From Cycas panzhihuaensis (taxonomy: Eukaryota > Cycadophyta): a stretch of DNA of 64,000 bases. Location: the NCBI GenBank assembly GCA_023213395.1, contig CM041465.1:19406001-19470000 (forward strand). Reading direction: 5' to 3'. A program made the position numbers and the translations under genes. This document shows positions 22,600-34,911 of the stretch, piece by piece. Position 1 is the first letter of the stretch; every line of letters starts with the position of its first letter. The notes under the pieces are model-generated. The model was given only the letters and a program-made list of their open reading frames with translations. It was not told the DNA's origin and did no database searches.

Positions 22600-23560
22600 T
22601 AAATTTTAGAATCTGGGAATCAAATTTAGTAGCATTATTAAATCAGTATGAAGGTATCTTAGAGTTCAATATGAGTAATTAATCTTTAGTCTCTACAAAG
22701 ATAACATCTCTAGTGATGATTATTTTATGTTATGAAGGTATAAAAACCTTGTACCCCTTTTTTTCCATAGGGTATCTAACAAAGATGCCTTTGAGGGTTC
22801 TATCTTAGAGCTTATTTCTGTGTTCCTCTAAAATATAAGCATAACAAGTAGACCCAAAAATTTTGAAGTGGAAGATAGAAGGGGTTTATCCATACCACAT
22901 TTCATGTGGAGAGGGGTTGAGCTTGGAAGGACTAATAGTGTTGATACAACATACAATAGTCCAAATAGCCTCAACCTAAAGATAAATAGGGGTATTCTTA
23001 TATACCAGTATAGCATAAGCCATGTTTATGATGGTCTTGTTCATATGCTTAACAACTCTATTTTACTGAGGTATACCTATAATAGTGGTATGATATTTGA
23101 TCCCATGATGACATAGGTATAATTTAAACTTATTAGATGCATACTCACCATCATTATCAATCCTAAGTATTTTGATCTTGAATCCTGATTCATTTTCCAT
23201 TCAGGCCTTAAAAGCTTAAAACATAGAAAAGGCTTCATCTTTCTTTGCAAGAAAAACAACCCTTGCTTGATAAAATCATTAATAAAAGTAATATAGTACC
23301 ACTTTTATTTAAGAGAAGGGATGGGCATAGGACCACATATATCTGAGTGTACAAGCTATAAGGTTGGCTAGATTTCTACTAACTATAAGGAAAGGGTTAT
23401 CTTTGGGATTTGGAAATAATACATGCTTCACATTTGTAAGACTTAAAGGAGATCTTAGGCATACTAAGAAGAGTGGCATGTAGTTTTCTTAAATAATCAA
23501 TTTTGATATAGCCCATATAAGCATTCCATACGGCCTCTTGGGACAACTTTTAAGGAGTCA
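22600..23560 (-). pseudogene. Copia-2 integrase
   Basis: Fragments in the expected place between protease and RT. The minus strand keeps a decayed core domain around 23300-22830 and the C-terminal phrase for GYP-EKKGYKV near 22790-22740. The stretch 22110-22600 is the variable link to RT. The frame is badly broken, so residues of the DDE triad cannot be assigned with confidence. Confidence 0.65.
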
Positions 23561-23599
23561 AGGTTGTGGTAAAAGTAGAGTCATCATCAACATAGTTGG

Positions 23600-24130
23600 A
23601 TTTAGATGATGGTGAGTCAGTTAGGCAAAAATGTTTTCCATCAAGAATTCTAGTCATAACCATAGCATTTGAAGGAGGGTGAATGACACAAATAGTTTAA
23701 TTATTTATAGTTATACTTAGATTAAATCCACTAGATACAAGGGTGGATAGGGAGAGTAAGTTTTGCTTCAGAATAGGAATACATAAAACATCAACAAGGG
23801 TAAAATATGGAAGGTTTAGGAATTTCAAGTGAATGGTTTTAAGTCCTTTAACTGGTTAACATGATTTGTCAGCCATGTGTACAACACCATGAACTTTAGA
23901 GTTAAAAACCTAAAAGAACTAGTCATGGAAAGTCATATGTTATGTTGCTCCAATATCCATGATCCAAGATGAAGTATTTAAGATGGCACTATTTGCAACT
24001 CTAAGTGGTAAAGGCAAAAGTAAATAAGTGTAACCACAGTGAGCCTCAATATACTTAGTGGATATGTCAATAACATTTAATGAAGTGGCCCCAATTCTTT
24101 GAAGGTGTACATGAGCAAATTGCATTCTAC
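23600..24130 (-). pseudogene. Copia-2 aspartic protease
   Basis: Minus-strand 24125-23940 ends in SSWIMDIGAT, the W-(I/L)-x-D-S-G-A-T start of copia proteases with S changed to I. Downstream, 23900-23700 contains DVLCIPILKQNLLS in frame pieces, matching the usual DVLY-P-L..NLLS. Frame broken by stops. Confidence 0.75.
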
Positions 24131-25200
24131 CAAAAGCATTTTTAAAAGAAGTATCATCAATATTATATGCACCATGGCATTATTGATATCTTGGTAGTTT
24201 GTTCATATAAGTTCTGTAATTTTTAGCATAGTTTTCTTTTCTATGATATCTTTAGCATACATTTATCTAATTTCTATTCCTATAAGAAACATTAGGCTAA
24301 TTGGATTATCTCTTATTATTGGATCTAGGTCTAGGTTGATTATTTTAGCCTTGGCCTTGAGACTATTTTTTTTAGTATTGGGGAGCATGTTGACCATGAG
24401 GACATTGTCCTTGTTATCTACTTCTACCTCTTCTACGGGAATTACCACCTCTACAAGATGATTGGCTTTGATTTTTGGTATAAAAAAGATCTTCTCCCAC
24501 TTAAAAAGTAGCATCAACTAGATCTAATATAGTGGCAAAGTTGGTATCGAAGGTCTTATCAAATTTGATGAACTTATTAGTAAGATCCTCAAAGTTTAGG
24601 GTCTTTAAGGTGCCACATATTAAAGACTTCTTAGTAGATTTTTATAAGTTATGCTATGAAGACATGATTAAATCAAAAAATCTTATTTAATGCATTGATT
24701 CTTGAAGTCTTTATCAATGGCTTGCTTGATAGGATGAAGGAGATTAGTTGTCTCACTTGCATGCCCTTTCTACATTTTCAATTTGTTCATCTTCAACACT
24801 AAGTGAACAAATTCTAAGTCTAATTTAGTATCAAAGTTCTTCCTAAGAACTTTAAGAACTTTCTATACTGTATCATATATGACTTTATTAATGAGGTTAT
24901 GTATAAAATAATTAGTAATAAGAAGTATCCCTATACAGATTTTATCATTATTAAGTTCCAATTAATATTTGACTGCAATATCAATAAGAAGAGTTAGAGG
25001 AGTTCCTCTAGAGGTAGGTGTGGTACTAGTGGCAATAATAATTAGTGTAAGTTATAAGTGATCTCTCCAAAGACCTTTATACTTTATAGTATTTCTAATA
25101 CCAATGAAATACATGTCCCAACTTTCTTTCCCTTTAAGAATATAATTCACATTTTACTTGAACTATAAAGACATGGTATCTTTTGAGAAGGGAAGAAATG
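24131..25200 (-). pseudogene. Copia-2 gag remnant
   Basis: The region upstream of the protease on the minus strand where gag is expected. Only pieces are readable: a basic, asparagine-rich stretch at 24517-24263 and decayed capsid sequence from about 25180. The start context 'ATGTCTTTATAGTTC' is near 25170. No intact zinc knuckle is seen. Confidence 0.5.
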
Positions 25201-27226
25201 AATAAGAGACTATGAAAATGATAGTAATAAATGACTAATTACTATTTACAAATGGGAGATATAATGAAGTAGTGTAGTAGAAGGAAGAATAAAGAAGTGA
25301 TAGTGGTTGCTCAAAGATGAAGGGAGTAACTTAGAGAGAAGTCACCAATACTTGTGACAAATATTAACCTAATACAGCAAGAATATGAGAAGCACTATGA
25401 TGAAAATTAGCCACTATCACTAGTGGCAAATATTAACTTGACATAGCAAGAATATGAGAAGTACTATAATAAAAATTGGCCACCAATACTTGTGGCAAAT
25501 ATTAACTTAACACAGTAGGAAAATGAGAAGCACTATGATTGTAATTGCACTATGGATCACTTTCTATAAATAAGTAAGTGATTGATATATAGGATTGTAG
25601 GCTAACGTCGAAGTTGACATCATTAAGTATAAATAACTTTGAAACTCAAATGTAGGATGTGTAATCAACCCAATAACCTCTAACTTGTGTCTAACATATA
25701 GTTGAAGCTATTGAAGGGATGCCTAAGCTTCTAGTAGAATTAAGTTAGCCTTCACCCGCGATACCTGTAATTGTACTTGGTGATGAAATCCAAGTCACAA
25801 TGGAGTCCATATACTCCCAATCCTCACCTAATTCATAAATGAGTAGTTATATACCTTCCCTAAAGAGTGATACATACATACTTATGGTTATAATAGAAAT
25901 TAGACCAAGTATATTTTAATCTTATATTCAAGTTTTAGTTTTCCTAGTTGGTTATCAAGATGATCCCTAATTGAGACACGATGGTATGGCTAACCAAACC
26001 TCGCTAATATTCTAATTAAGTCTAGTCCCAACTTAAAACCTGCACCTCTTTTATAGCATAGTATTTTTATAACCAAGGTATCTCAACCTTGGTGAGTGTA
26101 TGAACAGGTACAAGATGGCAGAAAATAATGTACATGATATGTTCCTTTTAAGGAGAGTGAAAAGATTATCAAATTTTCATCAAATATATATGTAACTAAA
26201 AATGGACTACTTTTGAAGTGCTTGCTTAGAGTGCTTTTGGAGTGTTGAAATGAAATATTGAGAAGTAAGGTGAGGGCACCGAAGATTGCTCTGATCTAGA
26301 TGTTTTCCACTCACTTTTATAATGGGCTTTGAAACCTTAAAAAAGGAAGGAATTTTCTTCACTTTTCTTTTTAATAAAAAAACTAGTCTTCACTAAAATA
26401 ATAACAACTTTCTCCTATGATAATAAAATTAAGTTTTAGTTTTTATGATGTAAATTAGACTCAAATATGCATTTTTAGGAAGTGGAATCATGCCAAAATA
26501 AGTTTAGCAAAATTTTTGGCAGCCCCATAAATTAAATAGAATATAGTTTTCTAAAATTCTTGATAAAAATAATTATTGTTTAATAAAATAGCAATAACTT
26601 TCTCGTATAGCAATAAAATTAGGTGTTGATTTTTGCATTGGAAACTAGACTTAAAGCCACATATTTAGTAATTAAAATCATGTCAATTAGAGCTCTATAA
26701 TTTTTTTTGTAGACCTATAAAGTTTGATAAGAAGATTTTATTTATATAAAAAATCTAGCTTATAAATATCTCATCAACACATAATACCATATAAAATTTC
26801 CATCATTTTTTTATCACTAGGTTCCCAATATAGGCAAGGTGAGAACATACAATGATGGATATTATAAATGGATCTCTAAATTATTAAAAAAGAATAGGTA
26901 GAATCTTCCCTTACAAACATTCTTCTAAATGTGGAAAAAATTTTAGTAGCATTTCCTCTTATTAAATAGACAAAAAGAGGGGAAAGAAAAGAAGAATGAG
27001 ATATGCACAAATGGCTACCAAGGATTGGAATCTTTAGGCCTTATAACTCCTTATATTGTGCTTCTAAACCTATAAAAGAGAAAGGGAAAGTAAATAATAC
27101 TAAATATACTATGATAAAAACTTGAAAATAATTCTAAATCTACTTTCACAATCTTCTTCACCACATGGATTATTAGGGAGAAGAAAGTGATGGCTCTATT
27201 GTAAGTACAAGTGATAAATATAAAGG
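25201..27226 (-). other. Long leader of Copia-2
   Basis: About 2 kb between the 5' LTR and gag without a gene. It includes the tandem repeat at 25343-25550. The rest is AT-rich and shows nothing I recognise. Confidence 0.5.
25343..25550. repeat. 69-bp tandem repeat in the Copia-2 leader
   Basis: Three units starting near 25343, 25412 and 25481, each with ACTTGTGRCAAATATTAACY and ATATGAGAAGCACTATGAT-like segments. Period 69. Confidence 0.75.
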
Positions 27227-27244
27227 AATCAAGCTTTGATACCA
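27227..27244 (-). promoter_or_regulatory. Primer binding site of Copia-2
   Basis: Minus-strand TGGTATCAAAGCTTGATT two bases inside the 5' LTR, matching the copia initiator-Met site TGGTATCAGAGC with one change. Confidence 0.85.
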
Positions 27245-27246
27245 TA

Positions 27247-27543
27247 TGAAAGGAGTGGATCTATCCTTTATCTCCATGTACTATACACAAAGGCAATCAT
27301 AGAAGCAAGAGAGACTTGAGAGAAAAAGAGTACCTCTCACAAAAATAGGGAGGTAAGAATGAGCCTCCTCCATTAAGCTTTTGTTTTATATTAAGAGAGG
27401 GAGCATTAAAGTTAGGAAAAATGAAATTACACATAATATACATGAAAGTGTATTTCACTTAAGTGAGCTCATTTAAAGTTCACTTAAGACCCTTTTAGGA
27501 ATAATCAACTAATATAATAACCTTGTGACATTAATCTATTTCA
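27247..27543 (-). repeat. Right LTR of Copia-2 (5' LTR)
   Basis: 297 bp, TGAAAGG...TTTCA in plus orientation. It matches 19884-20181 with many scattered differences. Confidence 0.85.
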
Positions 27544-27621
27544 AGTAAAAGTGTAGAAAATATACATGTCGTTACCATGCTTAACTAATTATCCAAATCT
27601 CATTCCTAAAAATAAGGAAAT

Positions 27622-28519
27622 ACTACCCTCTTAGTAGTAGAACCTATTTAAATTTAAACTTTGGAGATGGTGAATGCTACTAATATAAGTGATAGTATAT
27701 GTTATAATAACAATGTAAATCAAAATGTATGCGTATCACATGGGGTTGTGGTTGCCATTGTGGTACCTCATTAGCAGTAAATCAAAGGTAGGTTACCCTA
27801 GACTAGCCCTATAAGGGTCCTAAGACAAGGATGTACAAGCTAAGTGGGATGATAAATCAATGATTGTATAAATCCCTAAGGCCAAAGGCTATGAAATCTT
27901 AGTGTATGCAAGAGAAAGGATGCCACATGATAGGGAGTTTACCACTGTAGAATGATAAGGTAGGCACCATGGCCTAAAAGAGGGGCTCAGAAGACCAAAG
28001 CCCCTTGAATGTAAGAGAAGGGCACCTTATAAATTCCAAGGGGAAGAAGAGGCCCAATGGGCTGAGGGCTAGTCGTCATAGTTTTACCTCATTAGTGGTT
28101 GCCTTTTAGAGGTATAATTTTTTTAGATTTTTAATTTGTAATAATTTTCTTGGATTTTATTATTTTATAATAATTTTTTTAAATTTTTGTTTATTTTATA
28201 ATTTCTTTTGTCATTTTGATGATTTTATGATTTTTTTTTCTAGATAATAAAGACTTGCATGAAAGGAAATGATAATCTAAGTAAATAAAATATGTACAAA
28301 TATATAGATTAGTTTATCCTTATTTTAGAGCTATGTGGAAGTTAAGGCTCTTACCAAAGCATAGGAGGAAGCTATAACAACATGGATTGGCTTTTCTAAG
28401 GGGCTATTATAAGACCAGGGTTTCCACCATAGTTTTACCTCATTAGTAGGTGCCCCTTAGAGGTGAGGCTGGGCGGTTTACCTCCATAGATGTAGGTGCT
28501 TTAATGGGTAGCCTGATGA
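27622..28519 (-). other. 3' untranslated region of Tat-F with post-ORF motifs
   Basis: The motif ACTAATGAGGTAAAACTATG occurs on the element's sense strand at about 28446-28427 and 28098-28079, with a weaker copy near 27780-27762. AT-rich tracts occupy 28115-28250. There is no PMD gene here. Confidence 0.55.
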
Positions 28520-28942
28520 GCCTTGGGAGAGTCATCTTACAGTGGTAGATGACACTCAAGGATGAAGTTGACTAACTTATCCATTTCAGTGTTAAGTCCA
28601 TAGGGAATATGGAAAATGTTAATAAAAGAGAAGTGGGCCAAAAGAGATCTAGTAGTCATGGCTAACAGTCTTAACTAAAGGTAAAAGAAGTAGAAAACTT
28701 AGGTAAGTTAAGACAATAATTTGGGAATCACAACATAAAATGATATAGCCATGATGAAAGTGGAGTACATTGGTGAGAGCCTCAATAATAGTAGTGTACT
28801 TGACCTTATTATTAGTTGCTTTGCATAGATAAATCTCAAATCGAATAAAGGTATGCCTAGAGAGATCTTAGATGACCTAGGCAATGGCAGAAGGCCTCAC
28901 ATTCCCACAGCTACTCCCATCAATATAAATGATCAATGCCAT
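28520..28942 (-). pseudogene. aRNH of Tat-F
   Basis: Decayed extra RNase H on the minus strand, about 420 bp as in the full copies. It starts at an ATG in CCATGGCATTGATC, then IYIDGSSCG, the first catalytic aspartate region. The NNEAEY region is near 28830-28790 and the last catalytic region near 28600-28560. Stops and frameshifts are present. It was recognised by matching 58808-59230 of Tat-E base by base. Confidence 0.72.
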
Positions 28943-29225
28943 GGAGACATACAATGATGACTTGAGAAAAAATCACTAAATGATAGGAAGATACAAGAAT
29001 CAATAAACGTTAAAAGGAACCAAGGCAAGTATAAGAATCTAACTAGAATAATAGAACCTCATAGTCTTTGGGAGTGGCTACTAACCAAGACTAGTAAACC
29101 TTCTCTAAAATCCAACTAAAGTAAAAAGCCTTACTAAGTGGGGTTTGATTGCAATTGAGACCTAAATGGGTCCAAATAGTTAGATTCAAATAAATGTGGA
29201 TGAGGCCATGATGTGACCTACCCCA

Positions 29226-29345
29226 AGAACCAAGTAGGCGGTGGCAAATATCCCCCAAGGTACTTATATGATCTCAATAATAGAAGGATTGGAATTTAAA
29301 AAGCCTATAAATTCTCAATACCTAAGGAAGTTCTATGCCTAGTAG
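29226..29345 (+). pseudogene. Integrase C-terminus of Tat-B
   Basis: In one frame the end reads IIEGLEFKKPINSQYLRKFY, matching ATLEGLEFQKAVNGKFLKKF at the end of the Tat-C integrase (44240-44312). It begins abruptly where Tat-F ends. Confidence 0.75.
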
Positions 29346-30352
29346 CATTCTTTTCTATAATAAGGATAAACTATGACTTTGAACTCTCATATTGCCTAAT
29401 TAGCTAAAACTATAGGTAATTCTCTTCATCTTAATCATTCCTCATTCTCTTCCAAGTTACTTCTACTTTTATAAAGTAATCCTCCTCATAATCATATAAG
29501 TCTACTACTCCTTCTAGCATATGTACTGATCATGAGTGATCTTCTTTGAGATTATCAATCTCTTCTCTTTTGAACCCTATACTCAAAAGAGAATTTTGGC
29601 CTCTAGTTTTGTCATTTATCTCTATCCTTGAAAAGAGATTTATTCATTAGCTTTAGATATATTATTAGTTACTTTGATTATGCTCTTACTTACTAGACCT
29701 TCATCTTAAGGATTCTTTCTTCGTTATTCATCACCCATTTTACTTTTCTTTTTCTTATCCTTAGTTTTCTCTATTTACACTTTTGAGGTGAGTGCTTATT
29801 TTGCCATCTACCCTTTATGTTTGGAGACACCATGATTTAGATTTCCTCTTTTACCTGTGATTTGATCTTTAAGGAGTTTATTTTTTATTTTCATCTTAGT
29901 CCTATTAAAAGGGATAAATCCTTGCTACATTAAGGAAAGGAACTTCATAATTGAAAGGTTATAAAATTTTCCTTGTAAAAAGAAAAAAAAATAAAAAAAA
30001 AGAAGAAAAATTTTATTTTAAAAAAAGGAGAATAAAAAAAAAAAGAAAGTAAAATATTGTTATCATCCTCTTATAATCTAAGGTAAGCCATGTGACAGTT
30101 TCATCCCTACCTATGCACCTAATAGGTTGGGTTCATTTGGATGAGTTATTCAAGATATTCAAATCTAGCTACGTGGGTCTATCATAGCCTAAGTTGTAAT
30201 TGAACCCTACTTGACATCTTTTGTTGATTATTATTATCCCAATTATGATTTTTCATTTTCCTCCTTATAGTCAAAACCAACTTTTTCTTATTTGTTACCA
30301 TCTCCTTATTAATTGATTCCTACACTCTCCCTTATCAATCATATTGTTTCCC
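29346..30352 (+). other. Integrase-aRNH spacer of Tat-B
   Basis: No gene. It aligns with 840-1931 of Tat-A. Post-ORF motifs lie at about 29357 and 29393, directly after the integrase end. An A-rich tract lies at 29975-30050. Confidence 0.6.
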
Positions 30353-30770
30353 ATGGCATTAAGTATTTTTACTGACATAAGTAGTAGAGGAAACCTAGGA
30401 CCGTTTGTTGCTTCTTAGGTTATTTATGACTAATTAAGAAATCCTCTTCTAACTATTGGTCTATTCCTACCTAGAGCAGCCAATAGTAAAGCCAAATATT
30501 TTGCTATCATAGGAGCATTATTTGATATTTCCTAATTTTATTATGGACCCAATGTCATTTATTCTAACTCGTAAATCATAGTGTATTAGTTAGTTGGGAT
30601 ATCCCATATTCATTCTTCATGGCTCCTTTCCATTCACTACTAGGCTTCATCATTGATATATTTGTTCTTCTCAGTTAGCAGATAATATAATTCTCAGATC
30701 TTTAATATTAAAGCTAATGCTCTTGTCTCTTTTATCTTGAATGATTATTTTGGTTAACTTTTACCTTTTA
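30353..30770 (+). pseudogene. aRNH of Tat-B
   Basis: Decayed extra RNase H. The ATG at 30353 stands in CCCATGGCATTAAGTATTTT, nearly the Tat-A start. It is followed by FTDISSRGNLGP (first catalytic region, GG lost), PRAANSKAKYFAIIGAL (second region) and DNA for the LNAEADSL end near 30715. Several stops. Length close to the 423 bp of intact copies. Confidence 0.8.
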
Positions 30771-31329
30771 CTAGGGGCATCCTACTTCAGAATGAGTATA
30801 AACTACCACTCCATAAAAAGTATAAACTATAAGTTTTGGAGGATAAGAGTTTGAGTAATATAAAAGTTGAGATGATAGGTTTAAAGGGGAAATGAAGTGT
30901 TAAAAAAGATACACCCACGTAAGAATCATGGGTTGATGTGAATTATATAAGTTTTCCTTTTAGAGAGACTTATATTATTTAATATTTTATCTTTATAAAC
31001 CTATTACCATTTATTATTCAAATGGTTTTATATTTATCATGATAAAATTATTAATCTCTTCTATCTACTCCTTCTTTCCTTTTCACCTATTTCTTTTCCT
31101 TCATTTTTCCTTATAATTTTTCTCCTCTAAGACCCCTGCACTCTGGAATGAGTATAAACTACCATGTATATATTAATTTAAAGAAATAAAAAATATATAC
31201 AAAATTATAAAAGACAAAAAAAAAAATTTAAAAACTATTATATATTTCCATGGACTCTCATACTGATAGATGTATATCACATTCACAACATATAAATTTG
31301 TCCTTCAAAAGGTATAAATTATCTTTACC

Positions 31330-31556
31330 TGTTGAAGAGCCTAAACTATGATAGTGTAAGCTCTGAATTCTCTCTTCTTAATGAGCTAAAACTATAATGG
31401 AAGGCTTTAAAAAGTTATTTGTTAATGAGATAAAACTATGGTAGTCAAAGGCTTTGATCTATTAATGAGCCTAAAAACTATGATAATCCATCCTTTATTC
31501 TCTAGCAAAAGGACCATCCTTCAAACCTTGGTTAATGAGAGATAAACTATGACTAA
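31330..31556 (+). repeat. Post-ORF motif array of Tat-B
   Basis: Five copies of (T)TAATGAGnnTAAACTATG at about 31330, 31378, 31422, 31460 and 31533. Single copies lie upstream at about 30788, 30812 and 31146. It corresponds to the longer array of Tat-A at 11177-11708. Confidence 0.72.
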
Positions 31557-31831
31557 CTAGGTTTTTAAGTCCCATCTAGTTTGCGGGAATTTAGTGTTAC
31601 TTCTCATTGATTAAGTGTAATCCCAATCTATTTAGGTAGACACTTAGGCAATATCTCTTTAACTTTTCATCCTAAAGACACTAAGGTTTGTTTACTATCA
31701 TATTTTGTAGATTAGTTATCCATCATCTACATATTTCATCTAAACATTTTACCTTTGAGAAAATCTTTCAGTGTGATCATTGTCACCTTTCATCATCCTA
31801 CTCCTATTTTGAAGTAGTAGCTTTAGGTGCT

Positions 31832-31842
31832 AAGGGTACAAA
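31832..31842 (+). promoter_or_regulatory. Polypurine tract of Tat-B
   Basis: AAGGGTACAAA before the decayed LTR start TATTTCACTAAAACCTAGCC, parallel to 12211-12221. Confidence 0.6.
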
Positions 31843-33998
31843 TATTTCACTAAAACCTAGCCCTTAATTGATCCTCTTTATCATTAACAAGTTTTTTGTT
31901 TTATTTATATGTCATATATTTGATTAAGGCTTGTCTCACATTGTATTAGACCATGTTTCAATGAGATGTGTTAGTAATTCTTGGATGATGTATGTTGATT
32001 GATGATGATTGTACTATTACATTTTTTACTTACTAATGAGTGAGAACTATAAGAATTAAATCTCTCCTTTATGATCATTTTAATTCACTTTTCCTTTGAA
32101 ACATTCTTTTGCTTCATTCTTTTCTTTTGATTTCACCTTTAAATCATCTTTTTTCATGATCTTTAGGCTAGTGCTTATAGTTTTCACCTCTTTTGGGTTG
32201 GTTTTCCATTGATTAAGTCTTTTTTTTTTTTAATTTTACAACAAAAATCTAATTTTAACTTTTCAATGAGTAATTCTTACTTCTTGATTTATCATGTTTT
32301 TGGTCTTACTAAAAATGTGATCGATCACATTTTATTAATAAAATTCTATTTTTGGTTGTTAATAAAATATAACTAATTATATTTTTTACTGTTATGCATG
32401 TAAATTTTTAAATTAATGTGCCACTCTTGCATGTTATGGCCTAGATTTAGTGGAAAATAACTCCATTCTTATCCATATCCCACTAAAGCCCTAGAGTGAT
32501 CATTGATTCGCATTATGATGGGCTTGATGCTAAGATTTTGAGAGTGATTCTTGAAAACTTGAGGGATTTTGCTTGTAATTATAGAGATCTATTTTGGAGA
32601 AAAAGTAAAGTTAAGATAAGAGATCTGAAGCTCTACTTATTACCCAATTATTATACAAATCTCACTTATTGTTACATGTCAAAGTACTTGGTTTATTGTG
32701 ATTTCTTAGCTTTCGACTTCATATTCTTGGTAAGATCTTTATTATACTAGTTCTTCTTAATTTCCCATTCTTTTAATAGTTTCTTATAACTAGATTTATT
32801 TTTCTCCTCTTGTTGACTTTTCAAATACCTTCATCTATATTTATCATTGGGAACACTTAGCTAAAAGTTCGGCCCTTTATGGAAAAGCAAAAGGATAGAC
32901 TGTTGTGAAGAAGGACCCATCTCTTCACTATAAAGTATAGCTACATTTTCCCATTCTCTTCAATTATCCAAGCCTTCCAAGATGTCTAGTTTCCTCTTTT
33001 CTTCATTTTTGGCTATTGTTGAGCTTCTTCTTCTCATTTTTCCTTTTCTTCCATGTTTATTTAAAATAAAAATTAAGAAAGATTAATTATTTTAAAGGGG
33101 AGATAGTTATTATAAGGAAAGAATCTATCATTAGAATAAAAATTTCTTAAAGTTGTTGGTGTTACACTCCTTGGTTTTATCTTTTTCACTTTTCTCTCAT
33201 TTTAGAAAAGAAATTTAGGTGTTTAAATGATATATTTTTGTTGTAATTAGTTTTCATGAGGTTCAAGGATCCCATGTGTTTTTAAAACACCATGAGTGAT
33301 AGAATCTCTTTTTGGTTTTAGTCTATTATTTGCTTGTGAAAAGTTCAATTGTAATTGATTGCATATGGCTTTTATGGACTGTATATCATTCTTAATGGCT
33401 AAAAATTATTTCTGAAATCTCTCATTTCTTTTGAAATCATTCTTTAAAAATTAAAATGACATATGAATGAAATAAAAAGCTTTTTATAAGCATTGCATGT
33501 TATTTTATCCTTCATCAAGTTACATATAGAATAACATCTCATAATAGTTGCATTTCATGCTAGTTGTACTTATTAAAAAAGTGTGTTGCATTTAATGGAG
33601 ATATTTGCATCTTTCATCTTAGTGTGTTTTATTTTAAAAATATAAAAAGTTACATGTGTGATAATTTTTTCTTACTTGATTTGAAAAGAAAGTAGTTAGC
33701 TCTTATTGTCTCTTTGTCTCTTTGTGTGCTTTCATTAAAAAAATAAAAAGAAAAATTAAAAAAAAAAACTTTCCATTACTTAAGCCTTTTCTTTATTTTA
33801 GTAGAACTCAAAAGGTTGAAATAATAAAAGGAAAGAAGTCTCTAAAAATGACACATGATTTATTGTCAACATAATCCAAATTATACCTAGTATAATCCAA
33901 ATTATTGTCAGCATAATCCAAATTATACCTAGTGGACTCTAGTATCTCTCCTACATCCTATCCTTCCATTGTTATACCTGTATCCAAATTAAAAAGCA
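31843..33998 (+). repeat. LTR of Tat-B
   Basis: About 2.16 kb, homologous to LTR-A (12222-14432). It carries a perfect 22-bp palindrome (32312-32333, centre TGATCGATCA) where LTR-A has its hairpins. The 84-codon frame at 32496-32750 inside it is not a gene. Confidence 0.72.
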
Positions 33999-34002
33999 CA
34001 AA

Positions 34003-34025
34003 TAGGTGGAGACTCCTCCTTAGAA
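34003..34025 (+). promoter_or_regulatory. Primer-site-like sequence after LTR-B
   Basis: TAGGTGGAGACTCCTCC directly after the LTR, shared with Tat-A (14436-14458). tRNA not assigned. Confidence 0.5.
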
Positions 34026-34099
34026 GTTAGTAAAGGTGGTCTTTCGATTCCTATAGGCTTCTTATCTCTTATCTTAGACTTGAAATAGAGGAAAAATAA

Positions 34100-34911
34100 T
34101 GCTAGTTATAAGATACTTGGTATAGGCCCAACGAAAACATGTTAATCCTTACAAGGTTATCTCTCCTCTTGGGGGTTTATGTATACAAAACCCCATTCTT
34201 TATCCTATATTTTTTCAACCTTATTGTATGCCTCATGTAGGCTCTTCTTCATGTGTCCACCCATCTATTCCTATAGGAGCATGTCCTCAACCCTTACCCT
34301 CTTATGTAGCACATCCTCAAGGTGTAGCGATACCCTCTTGCCCACCTCTTTATCTTATGGTTCCTCAAATGGGAGTTATATATCCTTGTTTATTGGGAGG
34401 GGTAGCCTACTATCCTACCTCTTATACCCCTTATCAATAAGGACATCACCCTTATGATGCCACCCCTTATTTTTCACATGTTGGGGATGGGCATCCCTAT
34501 GCTACATCCTTTTATACCTAGGTTAACCCATTCATCCAACTAGGGCTCATCCTTTATCGATTACCAATCAACCTTATTATCAGTTGAGGTGTTAAGGACC
34601 AACTTACTACCTCATCTTCCTAAGGTGCCTAAGTTTGATGATGCCTCTTCTCATGACCCAACTAAGCATGTTAGGATGTTCACCATGGTATGCATTGACT
34701 ATTGGACCTATGATCACATCTTAATGAAACATTTCCCTATATCCATCTAGGGAGATACCCTTAAGTGATTATATCATATATTGCCTATTCCATTTTAACT
34801 TTTCAATAGTTAGTTGATAAAATTATCAACTACTTTAATGTTGCCTGGCCTTTTGAGAGTGGAGCTAAATCCTTACTCTTGCATAAACAAGGCCCTGAGG
34901 AGATAAACTGT
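34100..34911 (+). pseudogene. Gag of Tat-B, 5' part
   Basis: Decayed capsid gene aligning with Tat-C 38100-39140. The proline-rich part is at 34228-34440. The conserved core at 34580-34700 corresponds to SVEVLRTNLPPHPPEVPKF of Tat-C, and 34810-34905 reads DKIINYFNVAWPFESGAKSL. It stops at the insertion point of Tat-C and continues at 51522. Confidence 0.82.
34907..34911. repeat. Target site duplication of Tat-C (left copy)
   Basis: ACTGT immediately before the 5' LTR, repeated exactly at 51517-51521 after the 3' LTR. Confidence 0.92.

Larger units (their letters stand above)
19831..27543 (-). mobile_element. Copia-2: degenerate Ty1/copia retrotransposon
   Basis: A 7.7-kb minus-strand element with short LTRs (about 300-350 bp, TGAAA...TTTCA ends), a polypurine tract, a primer site and the copia gene order gag, protease, integrase, RT, RNase H. 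It lies within the LTR of Tat-F: 27544-27622 on one side and 17800-19830 on the other align with consecutive parts of related LTRs. No clean target duplication remains (TCAAA against AGTAA). A long untranslated leader (25200-27226) precedes gag. Lineage not assigned. Confidence 0.85.
27544..29225 (-). mobile_element. Tat-F: 3' part of a reversed Tat element
   Basis: From right to left: a leader stretch before aRNH (29225-28943, similar to 1720-1930 of Tat-A), aRNH (28942-28520), a 3' untranslated region with three post-ORF motifs, a polypurine stretch and the LTR start at 27622. The start TATTTCC...AGGAATG parallels TGTTTCC...AGGAATG of Tat-E. It is truncated at 29225, where Tat-B begins in the other direction. 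Confidence 0.7.
29226..34911 (+). mobile_element. Tat-B: degraded Tat element, interrupted by Tat-C
   Basis: The order is integrase C-terminus, spacer, aRNH, repeat array, polypurine tract, LTR, primer-site-like sequence, gag. The gag breaks at 34911 and resumes at 51522 after Tat-C. The LTR thus has internal sequence on both sides, so this is either two tandem copies sharing one LTR or a rearranged copy. It has no PMD gene between aRNH and LTR, where Tat-A has one. Confidence 0.75.

Noticed and set aside
32496-32750. 84-codon frame
   Set aside because: Lies within LTR-B, has no domain, and is not kept in LTR-A.
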